Shown here: in pieces, positions 7,875 to 19,012 of the stretch
How positions within the stretch are numbered: the stretch's first letter is position 1
Layout: the number at the start of each line of letters is the position of its first letter
Translations under genes and position numbers: made by a program
Notes under the pieces: generated by a model
Database searches by the model: none
What the model was told of the DNA's origin: nothing
The model's input: the letters and a program-made list of their open reading frames with translations, nothing else
Assembly (NCBI RefSeq): GCF_039691755.1
Contig: NZ_CP137552.1
Location: 2,852,001 to 2,916,000 of the forward strand
Length of the DNA stretch: 64,000 nt
DNA from: Halomonas sp. Bachu 37
GTDB lineage: Bacteria > Pseudomonadota > Gammaproteobacteria > Pseudomonadales > Halomonadaceae
Direction: 5' to 3'

Positions 7875-9188
7875 TTACGCCGCGCCCTGTTCAGTGGTGA
7901 GCCGGTCGATGGAGGCGGTCACGTTGCGGGCTCCCGACAGGATCTCGCCGACGATTTTCTCGATATCGCTCATGTAGGCCTGGACCTGTTCGCTTTTCAC
8001 AACCGCCGACTGCATCTGATCGCTCGCCTGAGCCACCATGGCATCATTGGTCGCCAGTACCCCACCAATCTGCCTCACGGCTTCCCCCGAGCGCTGGGCA
8101 AGCTGCCTGACTTCGTTTGCCACGACGGCGAAGCCCTTACCTTGTTCACCGGCATGGGCTGCCTCGATGGTGGCATTCAGCGACAGCAGGTTGGTCTGTT
8201 CGGCAATACGTGCAATACCTTCCGTGATGCTGTTGATGTTCTGCGCCTGGGCAACGAGCTGTTGGACGATTTCACGGGCATGGCCCATCTCTTCAACCGA
8301 TGCGACACACTCGCTGACGACATCACGAAGACGCTCCATGCCGTTTGTCGCAATCTGTTCCGTTTCGGTTGATGTTTCCTGCGCTGACAGGACCGCAGCA
8401 CGCGCAGCCTCGGCCGCCTTGACGTCTCGGGTGACATCGGTGGCGAACTTCACCACGCTGATCACGCTTCCGCTTGCGTCGATGACCGGGTTGTACGTTG
8501 CTTCCAGCCACAGTTCATCGCCGGTTGCGGTAACACGTTCGAACTTCCCCTGGCGGAACTCGCCTTGCGCCAAGCGCGACCAGAAATCGGGGTTTTTCCG
8601 ATAGAAGGCCTCGCGACAGAACATCCGATGATGCCGGCCCCGCACTTGTGCCAGCGAGTAGCCGGTAGCAGCGAGAAAATTGGTATTCGCGTTCATAACC
8701 TTGCCATCTGGCGTGAACTCGATAACCGCCATGGACTTGCCGAGGGCCTCCACTATTGCCGTCTGCGTCATCATGGTCTTCTGTTTCTCGGTGACATCGT
8801 TGGCGATCTTGACGACGTGGGTGACCCTCCCTGCCCGGTCTGAGACGGGAAGATAAGTCGCCTCGATCCAGACGTCGCGGCCGCCCTTGTCGAGCCGTTG
8901 AAACAACCCGGCACGATGCTCTCCCCGAGCCAGCGCTTCCCAGAATTCCCGGTACTCTTCGCTCTCGGCATAGTCTGGCAGGCAGAATATGCGGTGATGC
9001 CGACCGACGACCTCCGACGCTTGATAGCCCAATGCGCTCAAGAACATGGGGCTTACCTGCTTGATGACCCCTTGGGGAGTAAAGGTGATCGAGGCGGTAT
9101 GTCGATGTAGCGCTTTTTCCAAAGAGGAACGGGATTTACGTGAGCCAAAGGTGGGAGAAGAGAGAAGCGAAATGAACGAAGTCAGCAT
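7875..9188 (-). CDS. Soluble PAS-PAS-methyl-accepting chemotaxis protein, BdlA-like
   Basis: The 437-residue protein carries two PAS domains (about residues 28-130 and 145-255). They are near-repeats of each other: both contain GRHHR-[IM]-FC and [WL]-[IL]-EATY and end in a T-V or S-V-V-K-[IF]-A-[NT]-DVT segment. A cytoplasmic receptor signalling domain follows with the hairpin tip [18 protein letters not shown] and [15 protein letters not shown]. No membrane segment or signal peptide is seen. This is the architecture of Pseudomonas BdlA, which links redox or nutrient sensing to biofilm dispersal; assignment is by architecture only. No other chemotaxis gene is nearby. The ATG at 9188 has a weak AAGG ribosome-binding site, and an unusual palindrome lies just upstream. 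Confidence 0.85.
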   Translation of the reverse strand: MLTSFISLLSSPTFGSRKSRSSLEKALHRHTASITFTPQGVIKQVSPMFLSALGYQASEVVGRHHRIFCLPDYAESEEYREFWEALARGEHRAGLFQRLDKGGRDVWIEATYLPVSDRAGRVTHVVKIANDVTEKQKTMMTQTAIVEALGKSMAVIEFTPDGKVMNANTNFLAATGYSLAQVRGRHHRMFCREAFYRKNPDFWSRLAQGEFRQGKFERVTATGDELWLEATYNPVIDASGSVISVVKFATDVTRDVKAAEAARAAVLSAQETSTETEQIATNGMERLRDVVSECVASVEEMGHAREIVQQLVAQAQNINSITEGIARIAEQTNLLSLNATIEAAHAGEQGKGFAVVANEVRQLAQRSGEAVRQIGGVLATNDAMVAQASDQMQSAVVKSEQVQAYMSDIEKIVGEILSGARNVTASIDRLTTEQGAA

Positions 9189-9222
9189 GGGGAAACCTTG
9201 GTGTATAATTAGTTTTAATTAT

Positions 9223-9239
9223 TGTACAGACTCTGTACA
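9223..9239. promoter_or_regulatory. Perfect 17-bp palindrome upstream of the BdlA-like gene
   Basis: TGTACAGA-C-TCTGTACA lies 35-51 bases upstream of the start codon at 9188, in the AT-rich stretch where its promoter should be. It looks like an operator for a dimeric repressor. The rest of the gap between this gene and pnp (9189-9385) shows only this site and the pnp terminator. Confidence 0.5.
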
Positions 9240-9332
9240 TTCAAGAAAAAAGCTTACATGCCTCTTTTCAACGACTTCCTCAACGATGCCTCTCGACTAC
9301 GCTTGCAGGCGTACGCAACACCAGTAACAAGA

Positions 9333-9362
9333 CCGCCCCCGCAGCGGAAGCTGCGGGGGCGG
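9333..9362 (-). terminator. Terminator-like hairpin behind pnp
   Basis: A perfect 12-bp GC-rich stem (9333-9344 with 9351-9362) and 6-base loop begin 24 bases past the pnp stop. On the minus strand it is followed by TCTTGTT, a weak T-run. Confidence 0.75.
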
Positions 9363-9385
9363 ATCAGGTATCGCTAGAAGCCGAT

Positions 9386-11518
9386 CTAGATCGCAGTTTC
9401 GGCTTCAGCGGCGGCAAAAGCCGATTTTTCTTCCTCGGTGATCTCCTTCATGGAGAGCTTGACGCGATTACGGTTGTCGATGTCGAGCACCTTGACCACT
9501 ACCTCGTCATCTTCGTTGAGGAAGTCGCGCACGTTGTTGACGCGCTCGGGTACTATCTGAGAGATATGCACCAACCCGTCGGTTCCCGGCATGATATTGA
9601 CGAAGGCGCCAAAGTCGGCGATGCGCACCACCTTGCCCTTGTACAGCTTGCCGATTTCCGCTTCGGCGGTGATCGCCAGCACGGTATCGATGGCACGCTT
9701 GGCGGCGGCCTTGTCTTCGGCGTAGATACGTACGCTGCCGTCGTCGTCGAGATCGATGGAGGCACCGGTATCTTCGCAGATCTTGCGAATGGTGGCGCCA
9801 CCCTTGCCGATCACGTCGCGGATCTTGTCCGGCGCTATCTTGATCGTTGCCATGGAAGGGGCGTTTTCCGACACGTCCTCACGGCTCTGGCCGATCACCG
9901 CGTTCATCTGCTCGAGGATCTGCTGCCGTGCGGCGTGGGCCTGCATCAGTGCGGTTTCCATGATCTCCTCGTTGATGCCCTCGATCTTGATATCCATCTG
10001 CAGGGCGGTCACGCCTTCTGCGGAGCCGGCGACCTTGAAGTCCATGTCGCCGAGATGGTCCTCATCACCCAGGATGTCGGTCAACACGGCAAAGCCGTCT
10101 TCATCCTTGACCAGGCCCATGGCGATACCCGCCACCGGTGCCTTCAGCGGTACACCGGCATCCATCAACGCCAGCGAGGAGCCGCAGACGGACGCCATGG
10201 AGCTGGAACCGTTGGACTCGGTGATCTCGGACACTACGCGAATGGTGTAGGGGAAAGCGTCTTCCGCCGGCAGCATCGCCTGGATGCCCCGGCGTGCCAG
10301 ACGACCGTGGCCTATTTCACGCCGCTTCGGGCCGCCCATGAAGCCCGCTTCACCCACGCAATACGGAGGGAAGTTGTAGTGCAGCATGAAGCGGTCCTTG
10401 CGCTCGCCTTCGAGTGATTCGATCAGCTGGGAATCACGCAGCGTACCCAAGGTGGCGATGGCGATCGCCTGGGTTTCCCCGCGAGTGAAAACCGCCGAGC
10501 CGTGGGCCTTGGGCAGCGTGCCGACTTCGATGTCCAGCGGACGCACGGTGCGGTTGTCGCGACCGTCGATACGCGGCTCGCCCTTGACCACGCGGGAGCG
10601 CACCACGCGCTTTTCCAGGGCGGCAAAAGCACCTTTGACGTCATCGGCGCTGAACTGGCCGTCCTCTTCGCCGGCCAGCTGCTCGACGGCTTCCGCCTTC
10701 GCCGCGCTCAAAGCCTCCTGACGCGCCATCTTGTCGGTAATGCGGTAGGCCTCTCCCACCTTGGCTTCAAAGGCTTGGGCCACGGCGCTCTTCAACGCCG
10801 CGTTCTCCTCTGCCGGTTGCCAATCCCAGCGGGGCTTGCCGGCTTCGGCGGTCAATTCCTTGATCGCACCGATCGCGGCCTGCATCTCCTGATGGCCGAA
10901 CAGTACGGCACCCAGCATTTCGTCTTCGAGCAATTCCTGGGCTTCGGATTCCACCATCAGTACCGCTTTTTCGGTACCCGCCACTACCATGTTCAGCTCG
11001 GAGGTAGCCAGCTCTTCCACGGTGGGGTTGAGGAAATAGCCCTGCTCTTCGTTGAAGCCGACACGCGCCGCGCCGATGGGGCCATTGAAGGGAACGCCGG
11101 CAATCATCAGCGCCGCCGAGGTACCCAGCATAGCGGCAATATCCGGATCGTGGTTACGGTCGGTGGACAGCACCGTACAGATGACCTGAACCTCGTTCAT
11201 GAAGCCCTTGGGAAACAGCGGGCGAATCGGGCGGTCGATCAGGCGCGAGGTCAGGGTCTCTTTCTCGGTCGGACGCCCTTCACGCTTGAAGAAGCCGCCG
11301 GGAATCTTGCCCACGGCGTAGGTTTTCTCCTGGTAGTGCACGGAGAGTGGAAAAAATGGTTGTGCGGGGTTGGCCGCTTTTCTGGCCACAACGGTACACA
11401 GCACCACGGTATCGTCCATGGTGACCATGACGGCACCGGTAGCCTGGCGAGCGATACGCCCGGTTTCGAGCGTGACGGTGCTACGACCGTACTGGAATGT
11501 TTTCTTGACCGGATTCAC
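9386..11518 (-). CDS. pnp: Polyribonucleotide nucleotidyltransferase (PNPase)
   Basis: This 3'-to-5' phosphorolytic exoribonuclease is part of the RNA degradosome, and acts on tails added by PcnB. The protein has two RNase PH domains, the second containing [22 protein letters not shown] domain ([21 protein letters not shown]) and a C-terminal S1 domain ([18 protein letters not shown]) follow. The open frame extends to 11542, but GTG 11518 (encoding [11 protein letters not shown]) has AAGGAA at the right distance and matches the Pseudomonas N-terminus, giving 710 residues. It is the last gene of the rimP-nusA-infB-rbfA-truB-rpsO-pnp block. Confidence 0.95.
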   Translation of the reverse strand: MNPVKKTFQYGRSTVTLETGRIARQATGAVMVTMDDTVVLCTVVARKAANPAQPFFPLSVHYQEKTYAVGKIPGGFFKREGRPTEKETLTSRLIDRPIRPLFPKGFMNEVQVICTVLSTDRNHDPDIAAMLGTSAALMIAGVPFNGPIGAARVGFNEEQGYFLNPTVEELATSELNMVVAGTEKAVLMVESEAQELLEDEMLGAVLFGHQEMQAAIGAIKELTAEAGKPRWDWQPAEENAALKSAVAQAFEAKVGEAYRITDKMARQEALSAAKAEAVEQLAGEEDGQFSADDVKGAFAALEKRVVRSRVVKGEPRIDGRDNRTVRPLDIEVGTLPKAHGSAVFTRGETQAIAIATLGTLRDSQLIESLEGERKDRFMLHYNFPPYCVGEAGFMGGPKRREIGHGRLARRGIQAMLPAEDAFPYTIRVVSEITESNGSSSMASVCGSSLALMDAGVPLKAPVAGIAMGLVKDEDGFAVLTDILGDEDHLGDMDFKVAGSAEGVTALQMDIKIEGINEEIMETALMQAHAARQQILEQMNAVIGQSREDVSENAPSMATIKIAPDKIRDVIGKGGATIRKICEDTGASIDLDDDGSVRIYAEDKAAAKRAIDTVLAITAEAEIGKLYKGKVVRIADFGAFVNIMPGTDGLVHISQIVPERVNNVRDFLNEDDEVVVKVLDIDNRNRVKLSMKEITEEEKSAFAAAEAETAI

Positions 11519-11660
11519 GGCGACTTCCTTCAGCATTATCAATATCTACTTGTCTATGTTGGGTCGTTTGACTCGCCACCATTCTAGGCGCTGTGGCGCG
11601 CCAGGGCTACCGATACACGGCTTGGCATGACACTCGGGGACGATTTACAGCGGCCACCAA

Positions 11661-11690
11661 CGAAAACGGGCAGCCCGAAGGGCTGCCCGT
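11661..11690 (-). terminator. Hairpin terminator between rpsO and pnp
   Basis: An 11-bp stem (11666-11676 with 11680-11690) with TTTTCG after it on the minus strand, 24 bases beyond the rpsO stop. In other bacteria rpsO also ends in a hairpin that partly terminates before pnp. Confidence 0.8.
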
Positions 11691-11714
11691 GACGTTGCCT
11701 TGCCGAAGAACGAC

Positions 11715-11984
11715 TTAGCGACGCAGGCCCAGACGCTGGATCAGCGACTGATAGCGCTCGAAATCCTTGCGCTTGAGGTAGTCCAGCAGCTTGCGACGCT
11801 GGTTTACCATGCGGATCAGGCCACGACGCGAGTGGTGATCCTGCTTGTTGCTCTTGAAGTGATCCTGCAGGCCGTTGATATTGGCGCTCAGCAGGGCAAC
11901 CTGCACTTCAGGGGAACCGGTATCGTTATCGCCGCGACCGAATTCATTGACGATTTCGGACTTCTGTTCAGCGGTCAGTGCCAT
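11715..11984 (-). CDS. rpsO: 30S ribosomal protein S15
   Basis: This primary 16S rRNA-binding protein assembles the central domain of the small subunit. The 89-residue length and the motifs [34 protein letters not shown] and the C-terminal [12 protein letters not shown] match the family exactly. It lies between truB and pnp as in most gammaproteobacteria, and S15 often represses its own translation. Confidence 0.98.
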   Translation of the reverse strand: MALTAEQKSEIVNEFGRGDNDTGSPEVQVALLSANINGLQDHFKSNKQDHHSRRGLIRMVNQRRKLLDYLKRKDFERYQSLIQRLGLRR

Positions 11985-12082
11985 CTGTATCTCCAGTAAG
12001 CAATATGCCTAAAAATGAATGGATGAGACCACGCATATTTGCAGTCTCAAAGTACGGATCTTTCTGTATTACGTACCGTTTG

Positions 12083-13021
12083 TCACGATACCGCGGCGGT
12101 GTTGACCAGCCGCTTGGGCGCCACTTCCGCAGCGCTCTTCACCACCCCCAGCCCCAGAAAGGCCGCTTGGTGATAAAGCCTTGTCAGCTCACCCACCGAG
12201 TGCGCTGCACTGTCCAACTGCATGCCGTGCTCCAGCTGCACACTCTGGCCGTGAGTCAGGCGACCCGCTGCCTCGGCATCCACCGGCAATACCGGCAAGT
12301 GCTCCACCAACGCATCCACCGGTAGCAGTTGTGCTTCACGGGCGCTTTGGTCGGCCAAGGCCTCCAAGGCTTCGAGCGTCCACATATCTTCACTGGTGAA
12401 GGGGCCGGTCTTGAGCCGGCGCAGCGCGCTGATATGCGCTCCACATCCCAACGCTTGCCCGATATCCTCCGCCAAGGTGCGGATATAGGTGCCCTTGCTA
12501 CAGCTGATTTCCAGCTCGAAGGAGGTGCCATGCACACTCAGCAGGCGCGCATCATACACGCTTACGCGCCGTGCTGCACGTTCTACCGTCTTGCCTTCGC
12601 GCGCCAGTTCGTACAGCTTGCGCCCTTGATGCTTAAGTGCGGAATACATCGGCGGGATCTGCTCAATCTCGCCGCGAAACCGCTCCAGCACCGACTCGAT
12701 GTCGACGGTCTCCAGCATGGGCACCTCACGGCGCTCGAGAACATCACCCTCGGCATCGCCGGAAGCGGTGATCACTCCCAGCTCCACCCGGGTACGGTAA
12801 ACCTTGTCGGCGTCCAGCAAATGGGCGGAAAACTTGGTCGCTTCTCCCAGACAGATCGGCAGCAAGCCGGTCGCCATGGGATCGAGCGTACCGGTATGGC
12901 CCGCTTTCTGGGCTTCGAAAAGCCTACGCACACGCTGCAGCGCGTGGTTGCTGGAAAGCCCCTTGGGCTTGTCCAGCAGCAACACGCCGTTGACCGGCAA
13001 GCCGCGACGGCGACGCGCCAT
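12083..13021 (-). CDS. truB: tRNA pseudouridine-55 synthase
   Basis: It isomerises U55 in the T-loop of tRNAs. The 312-residue protein has GHTGTLDPMATGLLP with the catalytic Asp, the early NGVLLLDKPKGLSSN, CSKGTYIRTLAEDIG, and a C-terminal PUA-like part. Its ATG overlaps the rbfA stop (TGATG), so the two are translationally coupled. Confidence 0.96.
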   Translation of the reverse strand: MARRRRGLPVNGVLLLDKPKGLSSNHALQRVRRLFEAQKAGHTGTLDPMATGLLPICLGEATKFSAHLLDADKVYRTRVELGVITASGDAEGDVLERREVPMLETVDIESVLERFRGEIEQIPPMYSALKHQGRKLYELAREGKTVERAARRVSVYDARLLSVHGTSFELEISCSKGTYIRTLAEDIGQALGCGAHISALRRLKTGPFTSEDMWTLEALEALADQSAREAQLLPVDALVEHLPVLPVDAEAAGRLTHGQSVQLEHGMQLDSAAHSVGELTRLYHQAAFLGLGVVKSAAEVAPKRLVNTAAVS

Positions 13022-13431
13022 CAGCGCGGCTCCTCGTCGCCCGTTGTGCTTGCGTCGTCCTCATCCTGACGCGCCCGGTCACTGGACACGGCCTCGTCGA
13101 TCAACGAAGACAGATGCTGGCCTCGCACCACGCTTTCATCGTAATGGAAGCGCAACTCGGGTACGTGACGCAGCTTGATCCGCCTGGCGATCTGGGAGCG
13201 CAGGAAACCGCCGGCTCGCTTGAGCACTTGCAGGTTCTCCTTGATCCGCTCCCCGTCGTTTTCACCCAGCAGGGTGATATAGACATCGGCATAGCCCAGG
13301 TCACGGCTGACCGTGACCCCGCTGACCGTGACCATTCCCAAGCGCGGGTCTTTCACTTCACGCTGGATGAGTACCGCCAGCTCCTGCTGGAGCTGATCGG
13401 CCACCCGGTCGGTTCGCTTGAACTCACGCAT
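13021..13431 (-). CDS. rbfA: 30S ribosome-binding factor A
   Basis: It binds the immature 30S subunit and helps 16S rRNA 5'-end maturation, also in the cold. The 136-residue KH-like protein has RVADQLQQELAVLIQ, DPRLGMVTVSGV, and the Ala/Gly kink region LRSQIARRIKLRHVPEL. An acidic Asp/Glu-rich tail follows (RQDEDDASTTGDEE). It lies 18 bases after infB in the same operon. Confidence 0.95.
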   Translation of the reverse strand: MREFKRTDRVADQLQQELAVLIQREVKDPRLGMVTVSGVTVSRDLGYADVYITLLGENDGERIKENLQVLKRAGGFLRSQIARRIKLRHVPELRFHYDESVVRGQHLSSLIDEAVSSDRARQDEDDASTTGDEEPR

Positions 13432-13449
13432 GCTTGCCTCCTCGCATCC

Positions 13450-15993
13450 TTACAGGGTGCGCTCGACCTTGACCTGATCGAAGACTTCGATCTTGTCGCC
13501 GGGCTGGACATCGTTGTAATTCTTCACCCCGATGCCGCACTCCATGCCGCTGCGGACTTCATTGACGTCATCCTTGAAGCGACGCAGCGACTCGAGCTCG
13601 CCTTCGTAGATGACCACGTTGTCGCGCAGCACGCGGATCTTCTTGTTGCGGTGAACACTGCCCTCGATCACCATGCAGCCGGCCACGGCACCGATCTTGG
13701 GCGCGCGGAAGACGTCGCGAACTTCGGCGATACCGACGATCTCTTCCTTCCACTCCGGCGCCAGCATGCCGCTCATCGCCTGTTTCACTTCATCGATCAG
13801 CTGGTAGATGACACTGTAGTAGCGCAGATCCAGTCCTTCGCGCTCGATGATTTCGCGAGCGGCGGCATCGGCACGAACGTTGAAGCCGACCACGATGGCG
13901 TCACTGGCCAAGGCCAGGTTGGCGTCGGTCCCGGTGATGCCACCCACGCCCGAGGAGACCACGGCAACTTCGACTTCTTCCGTGGAGAGCTCTTCCAGGG
14001 CGCCCTTGATGGCTTCCAGCGAGCCTTGGACGTCGGCCTTGAGCACGATGTTGACCTTGGCCACTTCGTCCTGGCCCATCTGGCTGAACATGTTCTCCAG
14101 CTTGGCCTTCTGCTGGCGTGCCAGGCGCACTTCGCGGTACTTGCCCTGACGGAAGTTGGCCACTTCGCGGGCCTTCCTGTCGTCGGCCAGAACCATGAAG
14201 TCGTCGCCGGCATCCGGCGTGCCATCCAGACCCTGGATTTCCACCGGCATTGCCGGACCCACGGCGTCCACCTGCTTGCCCAACTCGTTGGTCAGGGCGC
14301 GTACACGGCCATAATGCAGGCCGGCGAGGACGATATCACCCTTCTTCAGCGTGCCGTTCTGAACCAGAACGGTAGCCACCGGACCACGGCCCTTGTCCAG
14401 GCGGGACTCGACCACGACGCCCTTGCCGGGTGCTTTGGGCACGGCCTTGAGCTCGAGCACTTCGGAAACCAATTGAATCGCTTCCAGCAATTCCTCGATG
14501 CCCTCGCCGGTCTTGGCGGACACGTGGACGAACTGGGTATCGCCGCCCCACTCCTCGGAAATCACGCCGTGCTGCGAAAGTTCGTTACGAATACGGTCGA
14601 AATCGGCGCCTTCCTTGTCGATCTTGTTGACCGCCACCACCATCGGCACTTCCGCCGCCTTGGAGTGCTCGATCGCCTCGATCGTCTGGGGCATGACGCC
14701 ATCATCCGCCGCCACCACCAGAATGACCACATCGGTGGCCTTGGCACCACGAGCACGCATGGCGGTAAACGCTGCGTGGCCGGGGGTGTCCAGGAAGGTC
14801 ACGCCGCCGTGCTCGTCTTCCACATGGTAAGCGCCGATATGCTGGGTGATACCGCCGGCTTCGCCGGTCGCTACTTTCGCCTTGCGGATATAGTCGAGAA
14901 GCGAGGTCTTGCCGTGGTCGACGTGACCCATGACGGTCACTACCGGCGAGCGAGTGATTTCCTCGCCTTCGTAGGAGATTCCCGCGAGCACTTCCGTCTC
15001 CAGGGCATCGTCCTTGACCAGTCTTGGCGTGTGACCCATCTCCTCGACGACGATAGCCGCCGTATCCTGATCGATCGTCTGGTTGATCGTGACCGCCGCG
15101 CCCATGGTGAACATGGCCTTGATCACTTCATTGGCCTTGATCGACATCTTGTCGGCCAATTCCGCCACGCTGATCGATTCGGGAATGGAGACTTCGCGCA
15201 CGATCGGCTGGGTCGGCTTCTGGAAGCCATGCTTGCCGTTGCCGCCCTGACCACCGGTACTGCGACGGCCACCGCGACGTTCGGCACGCTTGACCTTCTT
15301 GCCGCTGCCACGCTTGCGCTCTTCGCGATCGCCGCGATCGTCCTCGTCGTCCCGGCGACCTTTCTTGCCTTTGGCAGCGGTCTTCTTGGGCGGCGCGGTA
15401 CGGCGGTCGGTACGGCCTTCCTTGGGTGGAGCAGGCGCATCTTCCGGAGAAGGAGGCGTTTCCAGTTCCGGCACCGGAATGCTTGGCTCGGGTTCGACCG
15501 GAGCGGGTTGAGCCGCCGCCTTGGCTTCGGCTTCCTGGCGCGCTACCTCTTCGGCCGCACGAGTCGCGTCAGCGGCCACCTTCTCTTCGGCTGCGCGCTG
15601 ATCGCGCTCCTTGCGCTCCGCTTCCGCTACGGCCATATCGCCGACCAGCTGACGCGGCCCACTGTGCTGAGGTTCCGGCGCCTTGGGCACTTCTTCCTCT
15701 TCACGCTTGACGTAGGTCTTCTTCTTGCGCACCTGAACTTCGATCGTCTTGCCACGCTCGCCGGTCTTGATGCGGCTGCGGGTCTTGCGCGTCAGGGTAA
15801 TGCGATTCTTGCCACCCTCGCCTTCACCGCCGTGGCTCTTCTTCAAGAAGTTCAGCAAGGTGCGCTTGTCTTCCTCGGACACCGCATCACCTTCAGAGGC
15901 ATGCTTGAGTCCGGCTTCTTTCATCTGTTCCAGCAGGCGGGGCACATCGCGGCCCACCTTCGCTGCAAAATCTTTAACTGTCATATCTGACAT
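13450..15993 (-). CDS. infB: Translation initiation factor IF-2
   Basis: This GTPase places initiator tRNA on the 30S subunit and promotes subunit joining. The 847-residue protein has two N-terminal IF2N modules (one near residues 1-50, one at [21 protein letters not shown]). Between them is a long Lys/Glu/Arg/Ala-rich linker. Then come the G domain with [20 protein letters not shown] and NKID, and the C-terminal fMet-tRNA-binding domains. The ATG at 15993 is preceded by GAGGAGGG. The two initiator tRNA genes it would serve are also in this window. Confidence 0.97.
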   Translation of the reverse strand: MSDMTVKDFAAKVGRDVPRLLEQMKEAGLKHASEGDAVSEEDKRTLLNFLKKSHGGEGEGGKNRITLTRKTRSRIKTGERGKTIEVQVRKKKTYVKREEEEVPKAPEPQHSGPRQLVGDMAVAEAERKERDQRAAEEKVAADATRAAEEVARQEAEAKAAAQPAPVEPEPSIPVPELETPPSPEDAPAPPKEGRTDRRTAPPKKTAAKGKKGRRDDEDDRGDREERKRGSGKKVKRAERRGGRRSTGGQGGNGKHGFQKPTQPIVREVSIPESISVAELADKMSIKANEVIKAMFTMGAAVTINQTIDQDTAAIVVEEMGHTPRLVKDDALETEVLAGISYEGEEITRSPVVTVMGHVDHGKTSLLDYIRKAKVATGEAGGITQHIGAYHVEDEHGGVTFLDTPGHAAFTAMRARGAKATDVVILVVAADDGVMPQTIEAIEHSKAAEVPMVVAVNKIDKEGADFDRIRNELSQHGVISEEWGGDTQFVHVSAKTGEGIEELLEAIQLVSEVLELKAVPKAPGKGVVVESRLDKGRGPVATVLVQNGTLKKGDIVLAGLHYGRVRALTNELGKQVDAVGPAMPVEIQGLDGTPDAGDDFMVLADDRKAREVANFRQGKYREVRLARQQKAKLENMFSQMGQDEVAKVNIVLKADVQGSLEAIKGALEELSTEEVEVAVVSSGVGGITGTDANLALASDAIVVGFNVRADAAAREIIEREGLDLRYYSVIYQLIDEVKQAMSGMLAPEWKEEIVGIAEVRDVFRAPKIGAVAGCMVIEGSVHRNKKIRVLRDNVVIYEGELESLRRFKDDVNEVRSGMECGIGVKNYNDVQPGDKIEVFDQVKVERTL

Positions 15994-16020
15994 CTCGACC
16001 CTCCTCAGCCCGTGACCTGT

Positions 16021-17535
16021 TTACTGTGTGTTCGATTCCGACGCGGCGTCGTCCTCGAACCAGGGCGCACGGGCAGTCATGATCAGTGCCGCTGCGCGCG
16101 CTTCGTCCAACTCCTCGATGTCGACCAGATCATCGACAGACTGTTCGGCAAGATCTTCCATGGTGACAATGCCGCGGCTGGCCAGGATAAAGGCCAGGTG
16201 CCGCTCCATGCCGTCCATTTCCAGTAAATCTTCTGCCGGTTGGGCGCCGTCGAGTGCTTCTTCAGAGGCAATCGCCATCGTCAGCAACTCATCCTTGGCC
16301 CGTGAACGTAGCTCTTCAACCAAGTCTTCGTCGAACTCCTCGATTTCAAGCATCTCTTCCAATGGTACGTAGGCAACTTCTTCCAGCGTGGTAAACCCTT
16401 CCTCCACCAGCAGACGAGCTATGTCGTCTTCGATATCCAATTGCTGGATGAAGGCGTCCACCAGGCTGTCGATTTCCTGCTCCCGCTTGTCTTCCGCCTC
16501 GCTTTCGGTCATGACGTTGATCCGCCACCCGGTCAGCTCGGAGGCCAGGCGCACGTTCTGACCACTGCGACCGATCGCCTGGGCCAGGTTGTCCTCGGCG
16601 ACGGCGACGTCCATGGCATGGGCATCCTCGTCCACCAGGATGGAGCCGACATCCGCCGGGGCCATCGCATTGATGACCAACTGGGCCGGATTGTCGTCCC
16701 ACAGCACGATATCCACTCGCTCGTTCTGCAGCTCTGTGGAAACCGCCTGTACCCGGGAGCCGCGCATACCCACACACGCCCCTACGGGGTCGATACGCCG
16801 ATCGTTGGTCTTGACCGCGATCTTGGCGCGCGAACCGGGATCCCGTGCCGCGCCCTTGATTTCGATCAGTTGTTCGGCAATTTCCGGAACCTCGATCTTG
16901 AACAGCTCGATGATCAGCTCCGGGCAAGTCCGCGACAGCAGCAATTGGGCGCCGCGCGCTTCCGGGTCGACCTTGACCAGCAGCGCCCGCACCCGCTCGT
17001 TCATGCGGTAGCGTTCGCCATGGATCATTTCCTGACGCGGCAAGAAAGCTTCGGCGTTATCACCCAGGTCGATGATCAAGCCATCGCGGGTGGTCTTCTT
17101 GACGATGCCTGCGACCAGCTCGCCTTCGCGATCGGCGTATTGGCGAACCACTTCGGCCCGCTCGGCCTCGCGCACTTTCTGCACGATGACCTGTTTGGCG
17201 GTCTGGGCGGCAATACGTCCGAAAGCGGCGTTTTCTATCTTTTTCTCGACCACATCACCGAGCTTCAGCGGCGGATCGCGCTGCTCGGCGATGGACTCCT
17301 TGATTTCGTAATCGGGAGTTTCGAATTCGTCATCCTCCACCACCGTCCAGTAGCGGAAGGTATCGTAGTCGCCGGTACGGCGGTCGATATGAACGCGTAC
17401 ATTGGCTTCTTCATTTTCGAACCGCTTGCGTGACGCGCTAGCCAACGCCGCCTCGACAGCTGCAAAAATGACATCTCGCGGGACGCCTTTTTCATTGGAG
17501 ATCGCGTCAACGACCATTAATATTTCTTTACTCAT
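16021..17535 (-). CDS. nusA: Transcription elongation/termination factor NusA
   Basis: It binds RNA polymerase and modulates pausing, termination and antitermination. The 504-residue protein has the N-terminal polymerase-binding domain, an S1 domain ([19 protein letters not shown]) and two KH domains ([19 protein letters not shown] and a second around [18 protein letters not shown]). Two C-terminal acidic helix-hairpin-helix repeats follow, as in enterobacterial NusA. It sits 27 bases upstream of infB and downstream of rimP. Confidence 0.97.
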   Translation of the reverse strand: MSKEILMVVDAISNEKGVPRDVIFAAVEAALASASRKRFENEEANVRVHIDRRTGDYDTFRYWTVVEDDEFETPDYEIKESIAEQRDPPLKLGDVVEKKIENAAFGRIAAQTAKQVIVQKVREAERAEVVRQYADREGELVAGIVKKTTRDGLIIDLGDNAEAFLPRQEMIHGERYRMNERVRALLVKVDPEARGAQLLLSRTCPELIIELFKIEVPEIAEQLIEIKGAARDPGSRAKIAVKTNDRRIDPVGACVGMRGSRVQAVSTELQNERVDIVLWDDNPAQLVINAMAPADVGSILVDEDAHAMDVAVAEDNLAQAIGRSGQNVRLASELTGWRINVMTESEAEDKREQEIDSLVDAFIQQLDIEDDIARLLVEEGFTTLEEVAYVPLEEMLEIEEFDEDLVEELRSRAKDELLTMAIASEEALDGAQPAEDLLEMDGMERHLAFILASRGIVTMEDLAEQSVDDLVDIEELDEARAAALIMTARAPWFEDDAASESNTQ

Positions 17536-17610
17536 GCGTTTGCCTCGCCAGAAAACCTGTCCTTAAGTGCATCAGCCCGGCAGCCTGCCGGCGGCGTTGC
17601 CATTTCGACA

Positions 17611-18069
17611 TCAATCGAATTGCGGCACGATATGCGCCTGGTCAATGCTTTCAATGGGAAAACAGTACTCTTCGCCTTCGAACTGCAGTAATACCTCGTC
17701 CCCTTCGACACCGGCCAACAATCCCTGAAACTTCCTGCGGCCATCGAAAGGGACACGCAGCTTCAGCGCAATATGATGACCTTGAAAGCGGGCGTATTGA
17801 TCCAGCGTGTACAGGGGACGAGCCATGCCCGGCGAAGATACCTCGAGCCGATACTCACCGGCGATGGGGTCTTCCACATCCAGCACGGCACTGATCTGAC
17901 GACTGACATCGGCGCAATCCTCCACGCTGATACCACTGTCACGCTCAATGTAGATTACCAGTCGAGAGTGCTTGCCCTGGGACAGATGGTCGATGCCCCA
18001 CAGCTCAAACCCCATGGCGGCAACGACAGGCTCGATCAGCGCATGAAGCGCCGCGTGTTTAATGGCCAC
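17611..18069 (-). CDS. rimP: Ribosome maturation factor RimP
   Basis: It assists 30S subunit assembly. The open frame reaches 18207, but the conserved protein begins at GTG 18069. That codon has GGAG seven bases upstream and gives 152 residues, the normal size. The family core is clear: ALIEPVVAAMGFELWGI, VEDCADVSRQISAVLDVED, and RLEVSSPGMARPL. It heads the nusA-infB operon, with a terminator separating it from the upstream initiator tRNA. Confidence 0.94.
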   Translation of the reverse strand: MAIKHAALHALIEPVVAAMGFELWGIDHLSQGKHSRLVIYIERDSGISVEDCADVSRQISAVLDVEDPIAGEYRLEVSSPGMARPLYTLDQYARFQGHHIALKLRVPFDGRRKFQGLLAGVEGDEVLLQFEGEEYCFPIESIDQAHIVPQFD

Positions 18070-18205
18070 AGTCAAAGCTCCTACAGCCGTTGCATCAGGC
18101 ACCTGGCCAGGAGTAGACAGAAAAGCTAGGTGGCTGATTGGCGTTACCGGAAAAGCGTCACCGGCGCATGCCGACGGATATCCGCTGACGAAACGATTTG
18201 CTAAC

Positions 18206-18235
18206 AAAAAGCCCCTTCACAGGAAGGGGCTTTTT
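18206..18235 (-). terminator. Intrinsic terminator between tRNA-fMet and rimP
   Basis: AAAAAGCCCCTT pairs with AAGGGGCTTTTT around a 6-base loop; T-runs exist on both strands. It would end the tRNA transcript before rimP. Confidence 0.85.
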
Positions 18236-18300
18236 ACAAGAAACCTGTTATACCACTTCCAAGCCACCGCATGTCACGTTCTGACATGCTGCTTCGAAGA

Positions 18301-18377
<77 letters not shown>

Positions 18378-18539
18378 TCAATCTAGGTCGACGATTATAG
18401 AGATACTTAACATTTTCGTCAAGATATTCCTTTCGTCGCCTCAGGTGCCAATCCTGAATCTCTAAGGCGTGCCATCGGCTCTCGCGTCGATCCTGCCATG
18501 AGTGCTGGATCTTCGTTGCATCCGATTTCACGTAATAGA

Positions 18540-18626
18540 TGGTGCCGAAGGCGGGACTTGAACCCGCACGACCATACGGTCACTACCCCCTCAAGATAGC
18601 GTGTCTACCAATTCCACCACTTCGGC
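18540..18626 (-). tRNA. tRNA-Leu (GAG)
   Basis: An 87-nt class II tRNA with a long variable arm, anticodon GAG in loop TTGAGGG on the stem CTATC/GGTAG, the Leu-type start GCCGAAG and an encoded CCA. It lies 22 bases after secG, the same context as in Pseudomonas. Confidence 0.96.
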
Positions 18627-18648
18627 ATCAGGGGAGGCCGAGCAAAGC

Positions 18649-19008
18649 TTAATTACCACTTTCCTCGAGCACTGGCGCGGTATTATCCACACTTGCGCCA
18701 TCGTCGTCAAGCGCTGGCAAGCCCTGTTGTTGCTCGATCAGACGCGAATCGGGAATGCCCGCTTCCGGCGCCTGCCCCGCCTGGGTGGCGAAGTAGGCCA
18801 GTGCCATCGAGGTGACAAAGAATGCCGCTGCAAGAATGGCAGTAAAGCGCGCCAGGAAGCTTCCACTTCCACGCGAACCAAAGACGGTCTGGGATGCACC
18901 ACCCCCGAAGGCCGCTCCAGCTTCTGCGCCCTTGCCCTGCTGAAGCAGGATCAGGACAACGAGGGCGATCGCGATGACCACATGACTCATGAGAATTGCA
19001 ACTTGCAT
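18649..19008 (-). CDS. secG: Preprotein translocase subunit SecG
   Basis: It is an inner-membrane partner of SecYE in protein export. The 119-residue protein has two hydrophobic helices (residues ~5-22 and ~53-72). They flank the cytoplasmic loop LLQQGKGAEAGAAFGGGASQ, the family hallmark, and an acidic, unconserved tail follows. The start is ATG 19008; the frame is open further upstream but that part overlaps tpiA. It is 4 bases from tpiA. Confidence 0.95.
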   Translation of the reverse strand: MQVAILMSHVVIAIALVVLILLQQGKGAEAGAAFGGGASQTVFGSRGSGSFLARFTAILAAAFFVTSMALAYFATQAGQAPEAGIPDSRLIEQQQGLPALDDDGASVDNTAPVLEESGN

Positions 19009-19012
19009 GGAA

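Noticed and set aside
13114..15990. A 958-codon open frame antisense to infB
   Set aside because: It mirrors the high-GC codon bias of infB, has no ribosome-binding site and no recognisable domain; similar antisense frames cover ftsH, carB, copA and pnp.
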